The notes beneath the pieces were generated by a model. That model saw only the letters and a program-made list of their open reading frames with translations, searched no databases and was not told the DNA's origin. A DNA stretch of 64,000 nt from Eremomyces bilateralis CBS 781.70. Taxonomy: Eukaryota; Ascomycota; Dothideomycetes; Eremomycetales; Eremomycetaceae. How positions within the stretch are numbered: position 1 is the first letter of the stretch; each line of letters begins with the position of its first letter. Positions 1 to 10,675 of the stretch are shown in pieces. The stretch covers positions 438,322-502,321 of the forward strand of contig NW_022985078.1 of assembly GCF_010015585.1 (NCBI RefSeq), in the 5' to 3' direction. The translations under genes and the position numbers were made by a program.

Positions 1-438
1 AGCATGGCCAACCTGGCGTCGACGTACCGGAGTCAAGGCCGATGGGAGGCGGCCGAAGAGCTAGAGGTACAAGTGATGGAGACTCGCAAGGAGAAGCTCG
101 GAGCCGACCATCTCTATACGCTAAACGGCATGGCCGACCTGGCGTCGACGTACAGGAATCAAGGCCGATGGAAGGAGGCCGAAGAGCTGGATGTACAAGT
201 GATGGAGACTCGTAAGGAGAAGCTCGGAGCCGACCATCCTTCTACGCTAAACGGCATGGTCAACCTGGCGTCGACGTGGAAAACGCAGGGCCGAGATATG
301 GAGGCTATAGGTCTAATGGTGGAGTCTGCATGGCTTCAAGAACAGGTTCTAGGTAATAGCCACACGGACTTCATTTCTTCCTCGAATATATTGGCGGATT
401 GGGAGGCAGAACAACGAGGCCCTCGCAAAATAGAATAG
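1..438 (+). CDS. C-terminal TPR repeats of an NLR/kinesin-light-chain-like protein (5' partial)
   Basis: The frame is open from the left edge of the window, so this is the 3' end of a longer gene. The visible 144 residues hold tandem 42-residue tetratricopeptide repeats of the kinesin-light-chain type. Each repeat has the pattern LASTYR.QGRW..AEEL..QVMETRKEKLG and ends in a DHP-type turn. The first two DNA units (positions 4-129 and 130-255) are about 91% identical by eye (11 mismatches counted), the third diverges after its first helix, and a divergent tail ends in a TAG at 436-438. In filamentous fungi such TPR arrays usually cap NB-ARC or NACHT proteins involved in non-self recognition, but the N-terminal effector and nucleotide-binding domains would lie outside the window, so that assignment is inference. 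The first ATG at 4 is only an internal Met of a repeat. Confidence 0.75.
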   Translation, partial: SMANLASTYRSQGRWEAAEELEVQVMETRKEKLGADHLYTLNGMADLASTYRNQGRWKEAEELDVQVMETRKEKLGADHPSTLNGMVNLASTWKTQGRDMEAIGLMVESAWLQEQVLGNSHTDFISSSNILADWEAEQRGPRKIE

Positions 439-1158
439 GGCAGAGAGCAGGAGGACGCTGACGCTGTCGGCTAGGGTTGCTATGGCTGAAAAGCACCCGC
501 TTTGATTATCCATAGTCGGAAGGAATAGATGATCGCTCGTTAGTCTGGGCCAATATTAGAGTCTGAATTGCTTCTAATTAACACCACATACAACTTGGGC
601 GAAGGCTTTTCTAGCATCATAACGAGATTATGTGACTTGGGTTGACCCGTTTTATGACCTTTTAAAAAGAAAAAAAATATGATGGTGGCGTTGTAGCATG
701 GAAATATTGTCGCGGTGTCTAAGGTGCACTCTGATGCACTCCGCAGAAATTAGCTGACTAGTAGCTAGGCTTTTGTAATATTTAAAGTAGACACAATCCG
801 GGTATTGGCAAGTGGCTGAAGAGCACAAGGAATATAGAACTGTAAAATTATAATGTGTGGAGAGACTCTGAGTTGGTTTGAAGTCAAAGTACCTCGAATT
901 CGTCCCATCACGCAAGGGGGAGTGTACTGCGCATAGAACCATGCGGATAGGGGTATATCAGATGTTGGGCGGATCACGAGATTGAACCCTGAGATATTGT
1001 CCGACGATCCCACCGTAGATACAATGCCATATATATATAGTCTGCTTCATGATAGCCACCGCTACAAACTTGGTACCTAATAATCTACAGTATCTAAAAC
1101 AGAAGTTGTGTATCAACAGAGCAACCGACCCAAAACGCCTTCGTCAACCCGACCAACC
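439..1158. other. intergenic, AT-rich, no gene seen
   Basis: The stretch lies between the TPR gene and the 3' end of the monooxygenase. It contains A-rich tracts (around 661-678) and a TATATATATA run near 1029-1039, but no frame with coding character and no recognisable RNA gene. Confidence 0.5.
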
Positions 1159-2640
1159 CTACAACTGGGCCGTGACCGGCTTTACGTATTCCAACCCGTC
1201 ATACACGCTTCCGTACCGCGAATTCCAATAGTCCACAAAGTAATTCTCCCTCGGTTTCCACGGGCCGCTGTTCCCCACTTTCGGCAACCGCTCCATCGCC
1301 CGCACCACGTACGTGCTATTCAAGTTCAGCACCGGTGTCTGGGTCATCTTCTCAGGATGCGGCACCCGCGGAACGACGCTCGTGGCGCCGTCTTTCTTCA
1401 TCCGGTTGAGCAGCCGCACGATCACTTGGGCCGTCGTATCGGCGCCGAGAGTCCAGGACGCGTTGGTGTAGCCGATGACGAACGCGGCGTTGGGGAGATC
1501 CTGCAGCATCATGCCCTTCCACATGAACTTCTCGGACACCTGGAAGGATGCGCCGTCGACTCGGAGATCCGCACCGCCGGCGAGTTGGATCTTCAGGCCG
1601 GTGGCGGTCACGATCATGTCGCATGGAAGCTCCTGGCCGCTTTCGAGTGTGATGCCGGTCTCGGTGACGGACTTGATGACTCCCGTCGCTACGCTCGCTT
1701 TGCCTCGCCGCAAGGCTTTGAAGAAGTCTCCATCTGGACAGGCGCACAGTCTTTGCTCCCAAGGGTTGTATTTGGGTACAAAATGCGGGTCGTGGGGAAC
1801 GGACTTTGGCAGCTGGCGGGTTGTCAAGAGCCGTAGGATGGAGCGGGCGACGGTAGGGTAGGCTCGGCAGAAGCGGAAGAATAGGAACGGCACGGTCAGG
1901 AACCAGAGGCGGTCGAATCGAGAGGCCAGCCATTTCGGAAGGATCATATGGGACAAGCTCCATTTCCTATTCGGGATGCTGAAGAGATATGTCGGCGATC
2001 GTTGCAGCATGGTGACATGTTCGGCCTTTTCCGCCAGGTTGGGGACCAGAGTGACGGCGGTCGCACCGCTGCCGATGACCACGATGCGTTTGTTCGAGTA
2101 ATCCTGACCTTCGGGCCAGAATTGCGGGTGGATGACCTTACCCTTAAAGTTCTCGATGCCAGGAATGACGACTGGAAGGGGCTCCTTGTAGTCGTAGTAG
2201 CCCGTGCTGAGGATGAGAAAGTTGCCGGTATAGTAACGTTCTTCACCGTCAACAATGGTGGTCACTGTCCACTTTTGCTCCTCTGTTGACCAATTGGCCG
2301 ACTGGAAAAAATGCTTGTATCGAATGTGCTTATCGATGCCGTGAATACCTGCGGTCTCCGTGAGGTACTTCATGATATCGGGCCCATCGGCGATGGGCTT
2401 CCTGTCCGTCCATGGCCGCCATGGGAATCCGAAGGTGTGTAGGTCCGAATCCGATCTGATTCCAGGGTATTTCCAGAAATCCCAGGTGCCTCCAAGGTGC
2501 TCGCGCGTCTCGAGGATCGTGTAGGTTGCCCCAGGTACTTCCGATTGTACTCGATATGCGGAGTTGATTCCAGATACTCCAGCTCCGATGATCAAGACAT
2601 CGAAGTAGTTGCTCTCCATTTTATTGGAGGTGCCGTTCAT
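1159..2640 (-). CDS. Flavin-dependent monooxygenase, Baeyer-Villiger type
   Basis: This single-exon gene encodes 493 residues. An N-terminal FAD-binding Rossmann motif GAGVSG lies at residues 19-24, a type I Baeyer-Villiger fingerprint F.G...H...W at 165-175 (FKGKVIHPQFW), and a second dinucleotide site GSGATA at 190-195 for NADPH. The family inserts one oxygen atom from O2 next to a carbonyl, or oxygenates N or S, using FAD and NADPH. The substrate cannot be read from sequence. Length matches the usual 480-550 residues of small fungal members. The ATG at 2640 gives MNGTSNKMES; a second Met at residue 8 would also keep the FAD site. There is no signal peptide. No biosynthetic genes surround it, so a general detoxification or catabolic role is as likely as secondary metabolism. 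Confidence 0.88.
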   Translation of the reverse strand: MNGTSNKMESNYFDVLIIGAGVSGINSAYRVQSEVPGATYTILETREHLGGTWDFWKYPGIRSDSDLHTFGFPWRPWTDRKPIADGPDIMKYLTETAGIHGIDKHIRYKHFFQSANWSTEEQKWTVTTIVDGEERYYTGNFLILSTGYYDYKEPLPVVIPGIENFKGKVIHPQFWPEGQDYSNKRIVVIGSGATAVTLVPNLAEKAEHVTMLQRSPTYLFSIPNRKWSLSHMILPKWLASRFDRLWFLTVPFLFFRFCRAYPTVARSILRLLTTRQLPKSVPHDPHFVPKYNPWEQRLCACPDGDFFKALRRGKASVATGVIKSVTETGITLESGQELPCDMIVTATGLKIQLAGGADLRVDGASFQVSEKFMWKGMMLQDLPNAAFVIGYTNASWTLGADTTAQVIVRLLNRMKKDGATSVVPRVPHPEKMTQTPVLNLNSTYVVRAMERLPKVGNSGPWKPRENYFVDYWNSRYGSVYDGLEYVKPVTAQL

Positions 2641-3650
2641 CCTTACAATGGATCTGACCTCAGCTTAGCATCCAGCGCTTGAGGAATGTCCGCGGCGATT
2701 CGTACCAACTATTTAGATTGGATCGTATTGACAAACGTATGCGCGCCTGATACAGCATCAACGAGCAGAACGTGAAGTTAAATGCGATTCCGCGGTGACA
2801 ATTGATAAAGCTATGAACATGTGGCAAGGCAGCCTCGGTTTCACGCGCGATGCCGCAAATCTGGGATTGCACTTGCGATGGAACAACCTGACTAGGGCGG
2901 GAAGAGCCCGCGGCTTGCCTCCGGGTTCAACTTAATCGCGCTCGACAATTGGAAATCCGAATGGACTGGGATCCTAAGGAGCGGTAACGAGATATTTGAT
3001 GGACAACATGTCCAATTAGCCTTTCAAGATCCATATTCAGGTTTTATGGTGGTGGCTAAGTCGGGCGAATTCAGCTGTCCGCCTCCGACTTCCAGACTGA
3101 GCCCTACATCTGAAGTCAAACTAAACAAACCCATCCTCGTTCCTCGTACGTACGTTCGTACGTAACAACCGGCTGGGGCAGTTGCCATGAGATTTATTTC
3201 GTGATGGCGCCATGGTCATCTAATGTGCGCGAGATCAGGTCGATAACTATGGCAGGTGCCGTTATGGCCAACCCTTGGATGCGAAGTCGGGCGCGATATA
3301 CCGACACTCACGCTTTCGGAAACGCGGAACCAATAATTAATGTCGGTGGGGTGGACATGAGCTTCCATGTCGTTGACAGCTCTCTCACTATCGCTGCAGA
3401 TACCTGGAACTAGTAGGTGATACAGCGATACAGGAGAAGATGTGCCTGTCGCACATGTGGATCATTAGGTCACCACATTCCCTATCCGAAACCCGCAAGC
3501 TCTATTCAAAAAACGCTTGATCCTAACGTACATTGAAGATTGGAGAACGTCACCGTCTATCATGAGGGATACTTAATATGCAGTTTGGATGCTCCCAGAT
3601 GTAAGGAAACCCGGCCACATATACAGTATTTTATACACAATCCTGCTTGA
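2641..3650. other. intergenic; contains a short perfect palindrome
   Basis: This holds the promoter side of the monooxygenase and the 3' side of MIA40. The only distinct element is a palindrome at 3147-3164 with 8-bp arms and a TT centre. No coding frame is convincing; a 70-codon frame at 3201-3413 lacks any recognisable motif. Confidence 0.45.
3147..3164. repeat. short inverted repeat (TACGTACG arms)
   Basis: TACGTACG, TT, CGTACGTA forms an 8-bp-arm palindrome about 0.5 kb upstream of the monooxygenase start (2640). It could be a dimeric transcription-factor site or chance; nothing else in the sequence decides. Confidence 0.5.
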
Positions 3651-4716
3651 TCATTTCTGTGCATCGGTGGTCGCATCAGGTTCGCCCGGTGTAACACCCT
3701 TTGGATCCTCATCTCTCGCTGATTCCGCCGGCCCCTTCTCCGCTGATTCCCTTGCCGGTGCTTGTGGAGGGTTGACGTCGTTCGTGGCATCGGTTCGCGC
3801 TGCAACTGCTCCAACAACATCGGCATCGTTCTTTGGTGGCTTCACGCCGCCAGCCACGTCCATCGCGGCGAGTTCAGGGGGCTCCACCGCCGCTCCAGCA
3901 GCCGCCGCTTCTTTCTCTCCCATCTCTATCCCCTCTAGCTCCTCATCGTCCTCGAGTTCGGCGCCGTAGATGTCGGGGTATTGCCGGAAGCAATCCTGCA
4001 TGTTCCTGGGTCTGTCAGTTCCGAGGGGATGGCGGAAATGTAGAAATTGGAACGTACTTGAACTTGTCTATGCAATCCACACCCTTGGGCTCTTCGTTGC
4101 TGTAGACGAAGCAGCTGAATGCCGCTTTGAAATTCTCTCCACATGGGCCATCGGCCATGCCGCCCAGACAAGGACAGTCCCAATTGATTTCTCCGGTCTC
4201 CTCATTAAACGCCCCTTGTTGGCCGGCCTCTTCTTCTAGGCCTTCGATGCCACCGGCCACTTCTTCCACGGCTCCAGTTGCTCCAGCGACTGCTGTCCGC
4301 TCCGAGTCCGAGTCTGATGGTGGCGGCGCATCTGCTTTCTGAACTTCAGCATTGCGTTTGCGTCGCTCCGCTGAGATGTCCTCGACGGACCGCAATGTCT
4401 CGGGTTCGTTCTGTTCGGGCTGGGTGTTGGAAGGGATTATCGGATGTGGGGTGACAGCATCTAAGATATCGTCAGCGGAATACATTTGACCTACGGTGCA
4501 ATTCCGAAACTCACACTCCGCCTGCTCAGCAAAAGCACTGTTGGTGTTGTAAAGATAGACTGCGCCGCCAGCCAGGCCGAGGCGAGCCGCGAAGTTCTTC
4601 CAGCTTCGGGGTTTCGCCGCGCCGGAGCTTGCGAATCGACGACCGGCCACGCGGGTTGCGGGCTGTACGGAGCGGGACGAAGCTCTCGCGAGCTGATGCG
4701 ACGCAAGCCGTAACAT
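3651..4716 (-). CDS. MIA40: Mia40, mitochondrial intermembrane-space import oxidoreductase
   Basis: Exons 4716-4515, 4460-4058 and 4005-3651 (introns 4461-4514 and 4006-4057) give 319 residues. Mia40 oxidises incoming twin-Cys proteins in the intermembrane space and passes electrons to Erv1. The N-terminus ([16 protein letters not shown]) is a basic mitochondrial presequence followed by a short hydrophobic anchor ([11 protein letters not shown]). The catalytic CPC motif (INWDCPC) and a twin CX9C module follow: [11 protein letters not shown] and CIDKFKNMQDC. The second CX9C is completed exactly by removal of the 52-nt intron. Acidic low-complexity tails flank the core. The first intron (donor GTGAGT, branch GCTGAC, acceptor TTAG) is 54 nt with no stop, so unspliced RNA would still read through. 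The start at 4716 is preferred to the upstream Met at 4857 because it begins a good targeting sequence. Confidence 0.93.
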
Positions 4717-5316
4717 CTTTGAAGGAACGTAAAGCGAGGGTGAGGTGGAGTGGGAATTGAGAAAGGAGGCGTCGGAAACAATCGAGATGAAATGTTGGTT
4801 ATTGGAGATTTTGTCAGCAAAGCAAGTGGAGCCGAACGGAACTGAAAGGGTTGCCACCCACGGCAGTATTAGCCGGCGATATCAATTGAAGATATTCCGA
4901 GGACGGGTCTTCAACATACACAATTTAACCCAATTAACCTATAGATATTATTTCCGATCAAAGAGATGTTGATACTCTATTAGAAGATACTTGTACTTAC
5001 TCGTACTGCTACTTATTCTCACGATTCTTGCCCTCCAATTGCGATCCCCCCTCTGCCAGCGTTCGAGCTTGTAGACAGGAATCGACAAGTATGTATACGG
5101 AGTATGTCGTACCACACTGGTCATTGATGACGGAGGGGTGCGGAGAAGCATCCTCCAACTGATATGAGGCCAATTCTATCATTACCCGGTGATAGGCATC
5201 CAGCTAAATGCTTCATCAAACTATACACGCTCCAATCGCAGAGTCCATGTCGAAATCAAATTCCGCTCGCCCATCGCACCGTTTACAGGTCATACGCCGA
5301 TCCAACACAATTGATC
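4717..5316. other. intergenic: MIA40 promoter side and END3 3' side
   Basis: No coding frame or RNA gene is recognised. An in-frame upstream Met of the MIA40 frame lies at 4857, and the segment between it and 4716 is probably 5' UTR. Confidence 0.45.
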
Positions 5317-6599
5317 TCATCGGCCCGCTCGTTCAGCTTCAATCTGCCGCTTCAGATCTGCCAGCACCCCCTCTCTGGTCTTTAAATGCCCCTCCAGCCC
5401 CTCCACCTGTTCCCGCACCGTCTGAATGTCATCTGATACGCTCTTAAGGCTCTGCGCTTCCTTCGCCGTCCCCTCCCCGAGCTCCAGGTCCCGCAATTCC
5501 CGCCGCTTGTAGTCCAGCAGCTGCTCCAACTCCCGCTTGACCAGTACCGGCTTCCCCTGATCCCGCCGCGACCCGGACCGGCTATTCGCCGCCGTCTCCA
5601 CCCTCTCGATCTTCTCCTCGAGCTCCTTCAGCTGCTTCTTGAGCCGTACCTCTTCCCAGTCTTCCGTGGTGTGCGTGCCGCTAAAGTCCGTGCCTTTCGG
5701 TCGGTAGGCGGTGCGGTCGCCGACGCCCAGTCGACTGAGATACGCGTCGCCGAATTTGGCTTTACGGCCCGTCACCGTGCTGTCGTCCGACTTGGTCCCC
5801 CACCGTTGCGCGGACGTCTGCACGCGGTCCACGTTGTAGTCGATCTGATTGCGCTCGAACGACGCGCGTAGGCTGGCAGGAACGCTGCGGGGGATGCGGA
5901 ATCCTTCGTGGCGCTGGGCGAGGATGTGGAGGAAGGCGAGGGAGGCGTCTTTGCCGATGGTGGACGAGGCGGAGGGGTTGATCAGGTTCCAGGCCGATCG
6001 GACGTCGGTGTCGGGGACGTCTAGAGAAGAGAAGAGAGGTTCGAGGGCGTGGAACGTGATATCGCCCCGGCCGTCTCGGTTTGCGTCGTAGATCTCCTCG
6101 TATCTTGACTTGTCGGCTGGGGACATGTACCAGTCGAATCCATCTTTTAGGCCTGGTGTGTCGTCTTCGTCATCCTCGACCCGTTCGAACTGCGGCTGTC
6201 GGCCGGTGAGTGCGCGGTTCGCTTGGACCAGGTGGGACTTCGATTCGGGAACGAGCCAGTCTGGTAACGCTTGCGGCACATCTAATAGATCCTGAATCCG
6301 GTGAATAAGCGCAAGTCTAGGAATAAGGAGCGGTCTTGTAAGACACAAAGGGGACATACCCCATTTACAAGATCAAAGATCAGACGCATCGCCACGCAAA
6401 ACTCCTCGAAGTCCAGATTCCCATCATTGTCCACATCCGCCAGATCCCACACCTTCTCGAGCTGATCATCTCGCAGCTGGCTGTTCTTGAGGACAGGTGC
6501 GGCTTGAGCGCCAGTCAGATGCGAGCCCCCGTTGGTGAGGGAGGAGAAGATCTCCCAGTATTTCTCGATTTCGCTTTGCTCTATTTTTTTATTCGACAT
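5317..6599 (-). CDS. END3: End3, EH-domain actin cytoskeleton-regulatory protein
   Basis: Two exons, 6599-6360 and 6291-5317, with a 68-nt intron at 6292-6359 (donor GTATGT, acceptor TTCAG), give 404 residues, the usual End3 length. End3 acts with Pan1 and Sla1 in the endocytic coat at cortical actin patches. The N-terminal EH domain contains an EF-hand loop ([13 protein letters not shown]), and a second degenerate EF-hand-like loop ([12 protein letters not shown]) lies in the second EH domain. The C-terminal third is charged and heptad-like, consistent with the coiled-coil repeats that contact Pan1. The acceptor was chosen because it restores the conserved junction LVNG-DLLDVP...[10 protein letters not shown]. 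The start [10 protein letters not shown] matches the family; an in-frame Met further upstream would add an unlikely 54 residues. Confidence 0.93.
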
Positions 6600-6949
6600 G
6601 GTCGTTGGGAATCTGACGGCGTTGTAGGTGCAGTTCCCAAGTCTCAGTCGTCTGGTCGTTGGAAGTTGAATCACGTTTAGACTTCGGAGTATGGAGCTCT
6701 CATTGCTACGAATTGATTCATGGTCGGGTTGGTTACGCATGCTGCGCCATCGGATGGGCAAGGATAAAAGTTCGCGCCTTGTTGCCTGGATATCTCATTC
6801 GTGATTTGCATGCGTAGAACGAACAGGGGCTTGACTGAATCCAGTCAGTCCTGTGGAAATATTGCGAGGCATAGGATAGCTCTACGAGAGACTCTGTAGT
6901 TATACGCTTATAGATGTATTCATATGGTAATATTTCATATGTCTTGTAA
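6600..6949. other. intergenic: END3 promoter and 3' end of MAK32-like gene
   Basis: About 350 bp with no coding character. It must contain the END3 promoter and the 3' UTR of the downstream-transcribed kinase gene; no clear TATA box was found. Confidence 0.4.
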
Positions 6950-8191
6950 TTACAGTTCTAACCACTGCTGGAGTTCTGTCAGTCTGTCGGCTACTCGGAT
7001 CCCATTCCAGGTCTCCGAACCGTCAGTCTCATACGCCAGCGTCGGCATACCCACTTGCTCGATAGCAAAGCTTGCAGAAACACCAGCCATAATCGAGGCT
7101 TCGATTAAGCTTTCTCCACGGGTCAGCGCAACAATGAGTCCACCTAAGAAGGTGTTCCCTCCCCCCGTTGGATCAACGACTCTCTCAGCGGAGCGGTGGT
7201 ATGGCGGGATCCACCGCCCGGTCGTGTTCTGCGACGCCACATAGCACCCATCTTTGCCAGCCCGAATTACTACGCCTCCTATTCTTGATCCTCCCAGGTC
7301 CGTTCCAATGGTAGACGAAAGCCAATCCTGGGTAAGTTCTTCCACAAGAGGCCGATCCACATCGCCTATCGACGTGTTTCCGCTCTTGTCCCAAAACGCG
7401 GCTAGCTCCTGGTGATTGGGGCTCACCACGTCGACCACCTGCAGAGCTTTGCGGCAGTTTTCTAGCTCGGACGGTAGGCAGAGGTCTGGGACGGGTTCCC
7501 AGACGAAGATTGGCCGAGGCAGCTCCTCACTGGTGTTTCGAAGCTTCAGGATATTCTCAACGAGATCGATGCAGCGGGCTGGAGAGCAAATGAGGTGGAA
7601 CGATTTCGACTTCAGCAGCCTTGGGGAGAGGGACGTGTGATCGAGACGTATTTTCTCAGTCAAGTATTTGAAAGCTGCTCTCTCTTAGTCCTATGTTGGT
7701 GCAACCAGAGCAGAAGCATATTAGAAGCAAAAGAGCAAAAAAAGATCAGAAAAATTCACCTCTGTACTCGTTTTCCATATATCCGTTCCATGCTCTTGTA
7801 GTCAGCCGATCCGGCGTCTCTCGAAACACGCAGCTCGTCCGCCAGCGATTGATCTCCTCTCTGAGCTCTACCGGAAAATCGGATCCAGCGTCTACAATCC
7901 AGCCAACGGACCGTGAGAGTGGAGGTGGAGATAGTAAACGGGCTCCTAGAGCCGAGTAGGAACCCGCGCCGCCGAGGATGTTATACACCGGGTCCTTGGG
8001 GGGTGGGAAATGGATCTCATCTGATATTCAAGCAAGGTGTCATCAGATCGATATCATTCATTGAATGGATTCAGCCGGGATAGGTGGCTCCAAGTACCAA
8101 TTATGAACATCCCAAGAGTACAGAAGTCGATATCCTGCTCGGCATCTTGACGTGTTGACTGGACGTCATTTGTGCCTGAGTCTGAACCCAT
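6950..8191 (-). CDS. MAK32: pfkB-family carbohydrate kinase, Mak32-like
   Basis: Exons 8191-8098, 8020-7760 and 7674-6950 (introns of 77 and 85 nt) give 359 residues, close to yeast Mak32 (about 363). The N-terminal part has a ribokinase-like GGAGSYSALGARL turn, and the C-terminal pfkB signature reads VDPTGGGNTFLGGL. In canonical sugar kinases this motif ends in GAGD with the catalytic base Asp; here the position is Asn, as I recall for the Mak32 branch, so activity on sugars is uncertain. Mak32 is known genetically in yeast for maintenance of killer double-stranded RNA; its biochemical role is unclear. The start MGSDSGTND is the only ATG in frame with the first exon (QDIDFCTLGMFII). Confidence 0.85.
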
Positions 8192-8724
8192 TGAGTGTCA
8201 GCAACGTCGAGGACGTATTATGATTGCGTAGACATGTATGTTCAACGTGAATCCATATTCGACCTATTGAGATTTGGTTGATTGTAAGAGGATGGGTCTA
8301 GCGTCAGGATAGAGCAGCGTGAGTGATTACTGATTAGGCGTCCGATCCTTGAGACAGCAGCCCACTGATTGACCAACCAACAGTGGGGAAACTTCGCTGC
8401 CTTGATGTCTTGATACCTCGCTGCCTGAGCTCCGTTCTCCCTAGAAATCATCCACGAGTTCCTTTAGACAACAGCTTATTGTTGGAACAACGTATTAGCT
8501 TTCCAGTGCTTCTCCTATAATTGACGGAATATCATTCCCTTTTGTCCCGTTTGGAATCTTCCCACCTCATCTCTGTGCTTCATTTCTGTACCACATTGAG
8601 CAACGGAGAAGGTCAACCTGCGCGTTCCCGAGCTCCTCCTTGCCTTCACTGGACATATTCGCAAGTTCCACCACGACGGAACTCTGGGTTAGCTCCAATT
8701 CTATAACCACGGACGGTGACGGCA
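8192..8724. promoter_or_regulatory. divergent promoter region, MAK32-like / CAP
   Basis: About 530 bp separate the divergent starts at 8191 (-) and 8725 (+). A CTATAATT element near 8514 and TCTATAAC near 8699 are TATA-like on the CAP side, and the stretch before CAP is pyrimidine-rich, as is usual for fungal 5' leaders. No operator was identified. Confidence 0.45.
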
Positions 8725-10675
8725 ATGGCGACGACTAACATGAACAACCTCACCACCCTCATCAAACGGTTCGTCTATTTCATCATCTCAATTCGAATCT
8801 CCAACTCCTCCAATTCCACCACTCCCTACCGTATCCCCCGGCTTCCACCATGGAAGCGAACCCTCCTGCCAAACTCGCCCGTCCCATCTCGGAATCCTCG
8901 CTTACGGAGCTTCTCCACAGGCTAGAAGCCGCAACGTCGCGGTTAGAAGACATTGCTTCTTCGGCCGCCAGCTATGATCCGGCCGACTCGCAGCCGGGGA
9001 CAACCGCCCCTGCGGCCGCCACCTCCAAGCCCGACTCCTCCGCAAAGCAACCTCCACCATCCGCCGCATCGACTCCACGGCCCGAAACACCATCGGAACC
9101 TTCCATACCGAATGTGGTCGCCTTGTTGGATTCGTTGATGAGCGAAGCCCTCGAGCCGTGGATGGAACTGAGCGAGAAGATAGGTGGCCTGGTCAAGGAA
9201 CAAGTGAGTCGAGAATCATCCCCGTCATGCATGAAACTGGACTGATGCGATGCTCGAACAGTCAGCTGGGGTGGATAAAGCCTTTCAGGAGCAACGGAGC
9301 TTTATCCTGCTTACCACCCAGGCCAAGAACCCGGGTCAAGATTCGGCGACGTATATGGAGTGCCTCGTGGGGATCCAATCCCAGATCATCAAGGTCGACG
9401 AGATGGTGTCGAAGAACTACGGTTCGCAGTTTCGCGATCACCTCGCCATGGTTGCTGGCGGACTTCAATGCCTGAGTTGGGTCACTGTGGACTCGAAACC
9501 GCAAGACTTGGTCAGCGAGCTATTTGGCGGCGCCCAGATGTACGGAAATAAGATCTTGCAGAAGTACAAGACCGAGTAAGTCCCCCTCCATGCTTTTGTG
9601 AAGCGCAGTCGTTCTGAATTCATCCCATTAGGGATCAAACGCAGGTCAAATGGGTCCAAGCCTTCTACAAGCTCTTCAAGATGCTGCAAGAGTATATCCG
9701 GACCAATTTCCCGAAAGGCATTACATGGAATCCCAAGGGTATCGAAGCGTCGGAGGCCTTGAAACAAGCAAAGGCCTCGAAATCAGGAGCCAAAGCGCCT
9801 GGTCCTCCTGGCCCCCCTCCACCACCTGCTGGTGGTGCTCCACCTCCCCCTCCGCCGCCCGCACCCGCACCGCCACCATTCACGGGCGACGTTTCGAAAT
9901 CATCCGCCAAGGAGGGCGACATGGGTGCGGTGTTCCAGGAGTTGAGCAAAGGCGAATCGGTCACCCAAGGGCTTCGCAAAGTGCAAGCATCGCAACAAAC
10001 GCACAAAAACCCGTCGCTCCGAGCCGCCGCCGCCGCGGTGCCAACCCGGAGCGACAGCTCTTCGTCGGCAGGACGGGGTAAGTCGCCGACGCCGCCGGGG
10101 AAGAAGCCGAAGCCGGAGAGCATGCGGACGAAGAAGCCGCCGCGAAAGGAGCTGGATGGGAACAAGTGGATTATCGTACGTACCCCCTACGCCGACCCTC
10201 GGACCGCTCGTTGCTGATCTCTCTGGGTTGATAGGAAAATTACGATTCTCCAGCCGGACCGGTCGAGATCTCGGTCGAACTCAGCCATTCGATCCTCATC
10301 ACGCGCTGCAAGAACACCACGATCCGCATCCACGGTAAGGCGAACGCCATCTCCGCCGACTCCTCGTCACGGCTTTCGATCATCCTCGACTCCCTTGTCT
10401 CCTCCGTCGACGTCATCAAGTGCCCCAACTTCGCCGTGCAGGTGCTCGGGTCGATCCCGACGATCCTGCTCGACCAGGTCGACGGTGCCACCGTCTATCT
10501 GAGCAAGGAGAGCGCAGGCAGCGAGATCTTTTCGAGCAAGTGCTCCAGCGTCAACGTCAATGTTCTGGGTGACGGCGATGACGGCGACTATAAGGAGTGC
10601 CCGGTGCCGGAGCAGATGCGGAGTTTTATCAAGGATGGCAAGTTGGTCACGGAGATTGTCGAGCATGCGGGTTGA
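8725..10675 (+). CDS. SRV2: Adenylyl cyclase-associated protein (CAP/Srv2)
   Basis: Five exons (8725-8768, 8921-9203, 9262-9575, 9632-10175, 10235-10675) give 541 residues. CAP binds adenylyl cyclase through its N-terminus and recycles cofilin-bound G-actin. The protein begins MATTNMNNLTTLIKRLEAAT, the family's conserved start; splicing the 152-nt first intron joins LIKR to LEAATSRLEDIA. The helical-folded domain follows (QEQRSFILLTTQAKNP, YKLFKMLQEYI), then a profilin/SH3-binding proline run (about residues 280-305). Next come a basic WH2-like stretch and the C-terminal beta-helix CARP domain, with NYDSPAGPVEISV and the typical repeats CKNTTIRIHGKANAIS and LDSLVSSVDVIKCPNF. It converges on eIF5B with about 360 bp between stop codons. 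Confidence 0.95.

Noticed and set aside
652-1013. Two overlapping minus-strand frames of 82-96 codons.
   Set aside because: AT-rich, no domain, no splice or promoter signals, no coding-like codon use.
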